Of a stretch of DNA of 64,000 bases, positions 60,797-64,000 are shown one piece after another. The notes beneath the pieces were generated by a model, which saw only the letters and a list, made by a program, of their open reading frames with translations, ran no database searches and was not told the DNA's origin. The position numbers were made by a program, and so were the translations under genes. The stretch's first letter is position 1; every line of letters begins with the position of its first letter. The stretch covers positions 310,001 through 374,000 of the forward strand of contig CAXXSI010000014.1 of the NCBI GenBank assembly GCA_963669285.2, read 5' to 3'. The DNA comes from JAWKWH01 sp963669285 (GTDB lineage Bacteria > Pseudomonadota > Alphaproteobacteria > Rhizobiales > Rhizobiaceae).

Positions 60797-62073
60797 CTAG
60801 CCGCCGGATTTCGGAACAACGAGCGGTATGATGCGTTCGGTTTTCGAAATCTCCCGCGGATCATTGTCGGCAAACGGAATACCGATTGTCTTCCAGGTCT
60901 CCAGAAGGGCAACGGCAAGCTCATCAATCAGATCGTCTGAGTGGAATGGACCCGGCGTTATTCTAAGCCTCTCGGTGCCGCGTGGTACGGTGGGGTAGTT
61001 GATCGGCTGAATATAGATGCCGTGTTCGTCGAGCAGGTGGTCCGTCGCCGCCTTGCACAATTCGGGATCGCCGACGAGAACCGGAACAATATGGGTTTCA
61101 GAAGGCATTACAGGCAAACCTGCCGCTTCCAAAACGTCCTTCGTCCTTTGTGCCTGGCGCTGCTGTGCATCCCGCTCGCTGCTTGATGCCTTCAAATGAC
61201 GAATCGAGGTCAGCGCGGCCGATGCAATTGCCGGAGGCAAGGCTGTCGTGAAGATGAAACCGGGCGCATAGGACCGAATAGCATCGATAATTGCACGAGA
61301 CGAAGTCACGTAACCGCCAAGCGTGCCGAAAGCCTTGGCCAGCGTTCCCTCGATAATGTCGATGCGGTGAGCCAGGTTGTCGCGCTCGGTGATACCGCCT
61401 CCGCGCGCTCCGTACATTCCAACCGCGTGTACTTCGTCGATATATGTCATCGCGTTGTACTTGTCGGCGAGATCGGCAATTTTCTCGATCGGCGCAATAT
61501 CGCCATCCATGGAATAAACGGATTCGAACACAATCAGTTTCGCGCGCTCCCGTCCGGCGGCGATCAGCAATTCTTCCAGATGGCCAATGTCATTGTGGCG
61601 GAAAATCTTTTTTCGCAGCCCGACCGTTTGACACCCTCGATCATTGATGAGTGATTGAGCTCGTCGGAGAGCAGCAGGCAATTGGGCAACAGGCGCGCTA
61701 CCGTCGATATCGCGGCCTCGTTGGAAACAAATCCAGAGGTGAAAACGAGGGAAGCCTCCTTGGCATGAAGATCCGCCAATTCGGTTTCAAGCTCAACCAG
61801 CGGATGGTTGGTGCCCGATATGTTGCGGGTTCCCCCGGCTCCGGTCCCCATTTTGCCCGCTGTCGCCTGCATGGCGGCAACGACATCGGCGTGCTGTCCC
61901 ATGCCGAGATAATCGTTGGAGCACCAGATCGTTATTTCCTTTTCCTGATCTTCCGAGCGCCATTTCGCACGCGGAAACCGACCGACCATCCGTTCAAGAT
62001 CGGCGAAAACCCGGTAGCGTTTTTCCGCCTTTACCTGATCGATGGCTTCCTGGAAAAAACGTTGGTAATTCAT
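60797..62073 (-). pseudogene. hemA: 5-aminolevulinate synthase, interrupted by a one-base frameshift in an A-run
   Basis: The two frames make a complete ALAS. The first, from ATG 62073 (MNYQRFFQEAIDQV), runs through WCSNDYLGMGQ and SDELNHSSMIEGVKRSGCEK and then leaves the family. The -1 frame continues KIFRHNDIGHLEELL, VFESVYSMDGDIAPI, DEVHAVGMYGARGGG and the PLP lysine in EGTLAKAFGTLGGY to the stop at 60797. At 61607-61614 the mRNA reads GAAAAAAG with six A; seven would restore the frame. ALAS condenses glycine and succinyl-CoA in the first step of heme synthesis and is normally essential in this clade, so a homopolymer sequencing error or slippage is likely. AGGGA precedes the start. Confidence 0.9.
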
Positions 62074-62421
62074 CATCAATTCCCTGCACTCGCGCTCAAC
62101 AATAGGGAAGGCGCACCAGCTCGTCTATCGCCATCCGATCGGTCAAATTGCCACGCTTTCGACCGGTTTGTGAATGACTTACCTGTACAACGAGCACAAT
62201 TGCGAAAATCATCCCTTGATACATGTCAATTCCCCAGACCTATCAGGTGGATCGTTGGGATTACAATGTCTTGTGTGATCAAGGTTCAACGAATGCAGGT
62301 AACATTTTCGACATTTGTGCGCCGTAATATCTGAGCGAAGTGCAATCATGTCGCGAAACTGCTGTGCCGGATATTTGCGACGGCAGTCAATTGCCAGTTC
62401 CGGCTCGAAAGGGATTTTCCG
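62074..62421. other. Intergenic region between hemA and galE
   Basis: This 348-base divergent gap contains an FNR/FixK-like box at 62216-62229, about 140 bases upstream of hemA and 190 upstream of galE. I see no open frame, RNA gene or terminator. GATTACAATGTC near 62259 may hold a -10 element, but this is weak. Confidence 0.45.
62216..62229. promoter_or_regulatory. FNR/FixK-type box (anaerobox) near hemA
   Basis: TTGATACATGTCAA matches the TTGAT-N4-ATCAA consensus with one change (G for A in the right half). FnrN, FixK and related CRP/FNR regulators bind such sites, and hemA is a known target under low oxygen in other alphaproteobacteria. The site could serve hemA or galE. Confidence 0.5.
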
Positions 62422-63411
62422 ATGACAACTCTGGTTACCGGCGGGGCCGGTTACATTGGCAGCCATACCGTTTGGGAGCTTGTCGATCGCGGTGAAAAGG
62501 TCGTTGTACTTGACCGGCTTTCGACCGGATTCGATTGGGCCGTTGCCCCCGAAGCGGAGCTTGTTGTCGGCGATATCGGTGACCGGAAATTGCTGTCTGA
62601 GATTTTCCAGTCCCGGGAAATTCGCTCCATCATTCATTTCGCCGGCTCGATTGTCGTACCGGAATCGGTTGCCGACCCGCTGAGCTACTATGAAAACAAC
62701 ACCGTCAAATCGCGCGCACTGATAGAAGCCGCAGTCGAAAACCAGGTCAGAAACTTCATTTTTTCTTCCACCGCCGCTGTCTACGGCACCGCCGGGCTGG
62801 AACCGATTTCCGAACAGGCACAGCTTGATCCCCTGTCGCCCTACGGCAGGTCAAAACTGATGACGGAGTGGATGCTGGCCGACACCGCCGCCGCCCACGA
62901 GTTCCGGTTCACCGCACTTCGCTACTTCAACGTCGCCGGCGCAGACAGAAAAGGGCGAACCGGACAGTCCACCCCGGGCGCAACCCATTTGATCAAGGTT
63001 GCCTGCGAAACAGCCTGCGGGAAGCGCGCCTCGATGGATGTCTTCGGAAACGATTATAAGACGCCGGACGGAACCTGCGTGCGCGACTACATCCATGTCA
63101 CCGACCTGGCTAATGCACACATTCTCGCGCTCGACCGGCTGCGCGACGGCGGACCAAGCCTGATCGCCAATTGCGGCTACGGACACGGATATTCCGTGCT
63201 TGAAGTTCTGGAGAGCGTCAAGAAAGTGTACGGCAAAGACTTTCAGGTGAACATGGCAGACAGACGCCCCGGCGACGCGGATTCGGTCGTGGCGGATTCA
63301 CGTTTGCTGCACAGCGAGCTTGGCTGGTCGCCGCGGTTTGACGATCTGGACCTGATCTGCTCAGACGCTCTGAACTGGGAACGTATCCTGGCGAAAAAGA
63401 ACAGTCTTTGA
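62422..63411 (+). CDS. galE: UDP-glucose 4-epimerase
   Basis: A 329-residue short-chain dehydrogenase/reductase of the extended type. The NAD motif GGAGYIGS is at residues 7-14, the catalytic Tyr-x-x-x-Lys is in SPYGRSKLM near residue 141 and the catalytic Ser/Thr is in FIFSSTAAVYGT near 115. RYFNVAGAD and GTCVRDYIHVTDLA are characteristic of GalE. It interconverts UDP-glucose and UDP-galactose for exopolysaccharide and LPS precursors. AAAGGGA lies just before ATG 62422. The MATE gene converges with it, leaving 64 bases between stops. Confidence 0.93.
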   Translation: MTTLVTGGAGYIGSHTVWELVDRGEKVVVLDRLSTGFDWAVAPEAELVVGDIGDRKLLSEIFQSREIRSIIHFAGSIVVPESVADPLSYYENNTVKSRALIEAAVENQVRNFIFSSTAAVYGTAGLEPISEQAQLDPLSPYGRSKLMTEWMLADTAAAHEFRFTALRYFNVAGADRKGRTGQSTPGATHLIKVACETACGKRASMDVFGNDYKTPDGTCVRDYIHVTDLANAHILALDRLRDGGPSLIANCGYGHGYSVLEVLESVKKVYGKDFQVNMADRRPGDADSVVADSRLLHSELGWSPRFDDLDLICSDALNWERILAKKNSL

Positions 63412-63475
63412 ACCGGATTTATTCCAGCCGCCGGTACAATAACGCCGCCGGCCCAATCCGGCTGTGACGGTCCGC

Positions 63476-64000
63476 TCAAGCTTTTTGGACGCCTAAAGCG
63501 AACGATCGCCTGAGGAGGACGGGATACATGGCATAGAGGCTTACTCCCCGCACCAGCAGGAACACGTGCAATGCCAGCCAGTTGCCGTGATTGCCCCAGA
63601 TGCCGACCGTAACCGGCAGGGCGAAGATAAACACCACGAACGAGACGAGCATCATGTTGCGCATTTCGCGGGACCAGGTCGCGCCGATATAAACTCCATC
63701 CATCTGGAAGGCTGCGACCCCGGACAAGGCGGTAAAAGCGGCCCAGGGCAAATAGGTTGCCGCCATCAAGCGAACATCGGTTGCCGTCGTCATCAGCGAA
63801 ACCAGCAAATCACCGAAAGCCAGCAAACCGATCGCCAGGAGTATGGCCAAGGCAAATCCCCATATGGCGGTTAATTTCACCACCCTGGAGAAAGCCGGTA
63901 AATACCGGGCTCCCAACGCCCTTCCCGCCAATTGCTCGGCAGCAGTGGCAAATCCGTCCAACACATAGCCGGCAACGAGAAAGAAATTCATCAGTATGGC
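63476..64000 (-). CDS. MATE family efflux transporter (DinF-like), 5' end outside window
   Basis: The frame is open at base 64000, so only the C-terminal 174 or so residues are present (a complete protein has about 450). Hydrophobic helices, GYVLDGFATAAEQLAGRALGARYLPAF (the MATE repeat signature), and FQMDGVYIGATWSREMRNMMLVSFVVF identify the DinF branch of the MATE family, cation-coupled drug and metabolite exporters. The ATG at 63991 is internal and not the start. The stop is TGA-type at 63476. The substrate is unknown. Confidence 0.88.
   Translation of the reverse strand, partial: AILMNFFLVAGYVLDGFATAAEQLAGRALGARYLPAFSRVVKLTAIWGFALAILLAIGLLAFGDLLVSLMTTATDVRLMAATYLPWAAFTALSGVAAFQMDGVYIGATWSREMRNMMLVSFVVFIFALPVTVGIWGNHGNWLALHVFLLVRGVSLYAMYPVLLRRSFALGVQKA

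Noticed and set aside
61564..62079. Two separate genes at the hemA locus (171 and 294 codons)
   Set aside because: Both halves match consecutive parts of one ALAS; the second frame has no proper start, so one frameshifted gene is the better reading.

Overview
The window comes from the chromosome of an alphaproteobacterium, most likely of the order Hyphomicrobiales (Rhizobiales). The markers are a GcrA cell-cycle regulator, 5-aminolevulinate synthase (the C4 route to heme), class I lysyl-tRNA synthetase, a PodJ-like polar protein carrying SEL1 repeats and a peptidoglycan-binding domain, heterotetrameric sarcosine oxidase in the order soxBDAG, a SAM-II riboswitch in front of metZ, and a luxR-luxI-crotonase cluster resembling Mesorhizobium mqsRIC. 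No IS element, phage gene, CRISPR array, tRNA or rRNA was found. Almost all of the window is dense core genome.

Layout. 1-1.2 kb: a cut-off TPR lipoprotein and rpsU. 1.5-6.6 kb: soxBDAG. 6.7-11.1 kb: an unrecognised one-TM protein, then an Lhr-like helicase coupled to the endonuclease PdeM. 11.1-12.8 kb: a TIGR02186 protein and a TauE/SafE exporter. 13.0-16.7 kb: podJ-like gene. 17.3-25.8 kb: a MerR regulator and a fatty-acid or branched-chain acyl-CoA oxidation cluster (two acyl-CoA dehydrogenases, GST, thiolase, FadJ, thioesterase), with related palindromes before the regulator and before the first dehydrogenase. 25.9-31.3 kb: LexA-like repressor, thermonuclease-like protein, lysK, TerB-like protein, fatty acid hydroxylase-family protein and an amino-acid-type binding protein. 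31.7-34.0 kb: quorum-sensing cluster. 34.3-37.9 kb: GT2 glycosyltransferase, PPK2, gcrA. 38.2-41.4 kb: argD, argF, hslO. 41.5-46.2 kb: RND adaptor and pump. 46.2-52.7 kb: apaG, CDP-alcohol phosphatidyltransferase, metZ with its riboswitch, dcd, pyrD, DUF952, small secreted protein, double-hotdog thioesterase. 52.7-58.8 kb: sodium/solute symporter, LuxR-type response regulator and SSS-domain hybrid kinase (CrbS/CrbR-like). 59.0-64 kb: mscL, aminotransferase, hemA, galE and a cut-off MATE transporter.

Two housekeeping genes, pyrD (49877-50958) and hemA (60797-62073), are each broken by what looks like one missing base. The hemA break lies in a run of six A. Two such lesions in genes that are normally essential point to sequence errors, or less likely to slippage, rather than true gene loss. 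The main leads for new biology are the luxR-luxI-crotonase unit with a palindrome before each regulatory gene, the MerR regulon operators, GANTC (CcrM) site clusters near gcrA and podJ, a terminator-bearing structured region between gcrA and argD, and an RND pump with an apparent extra pair of transmembrane helices.
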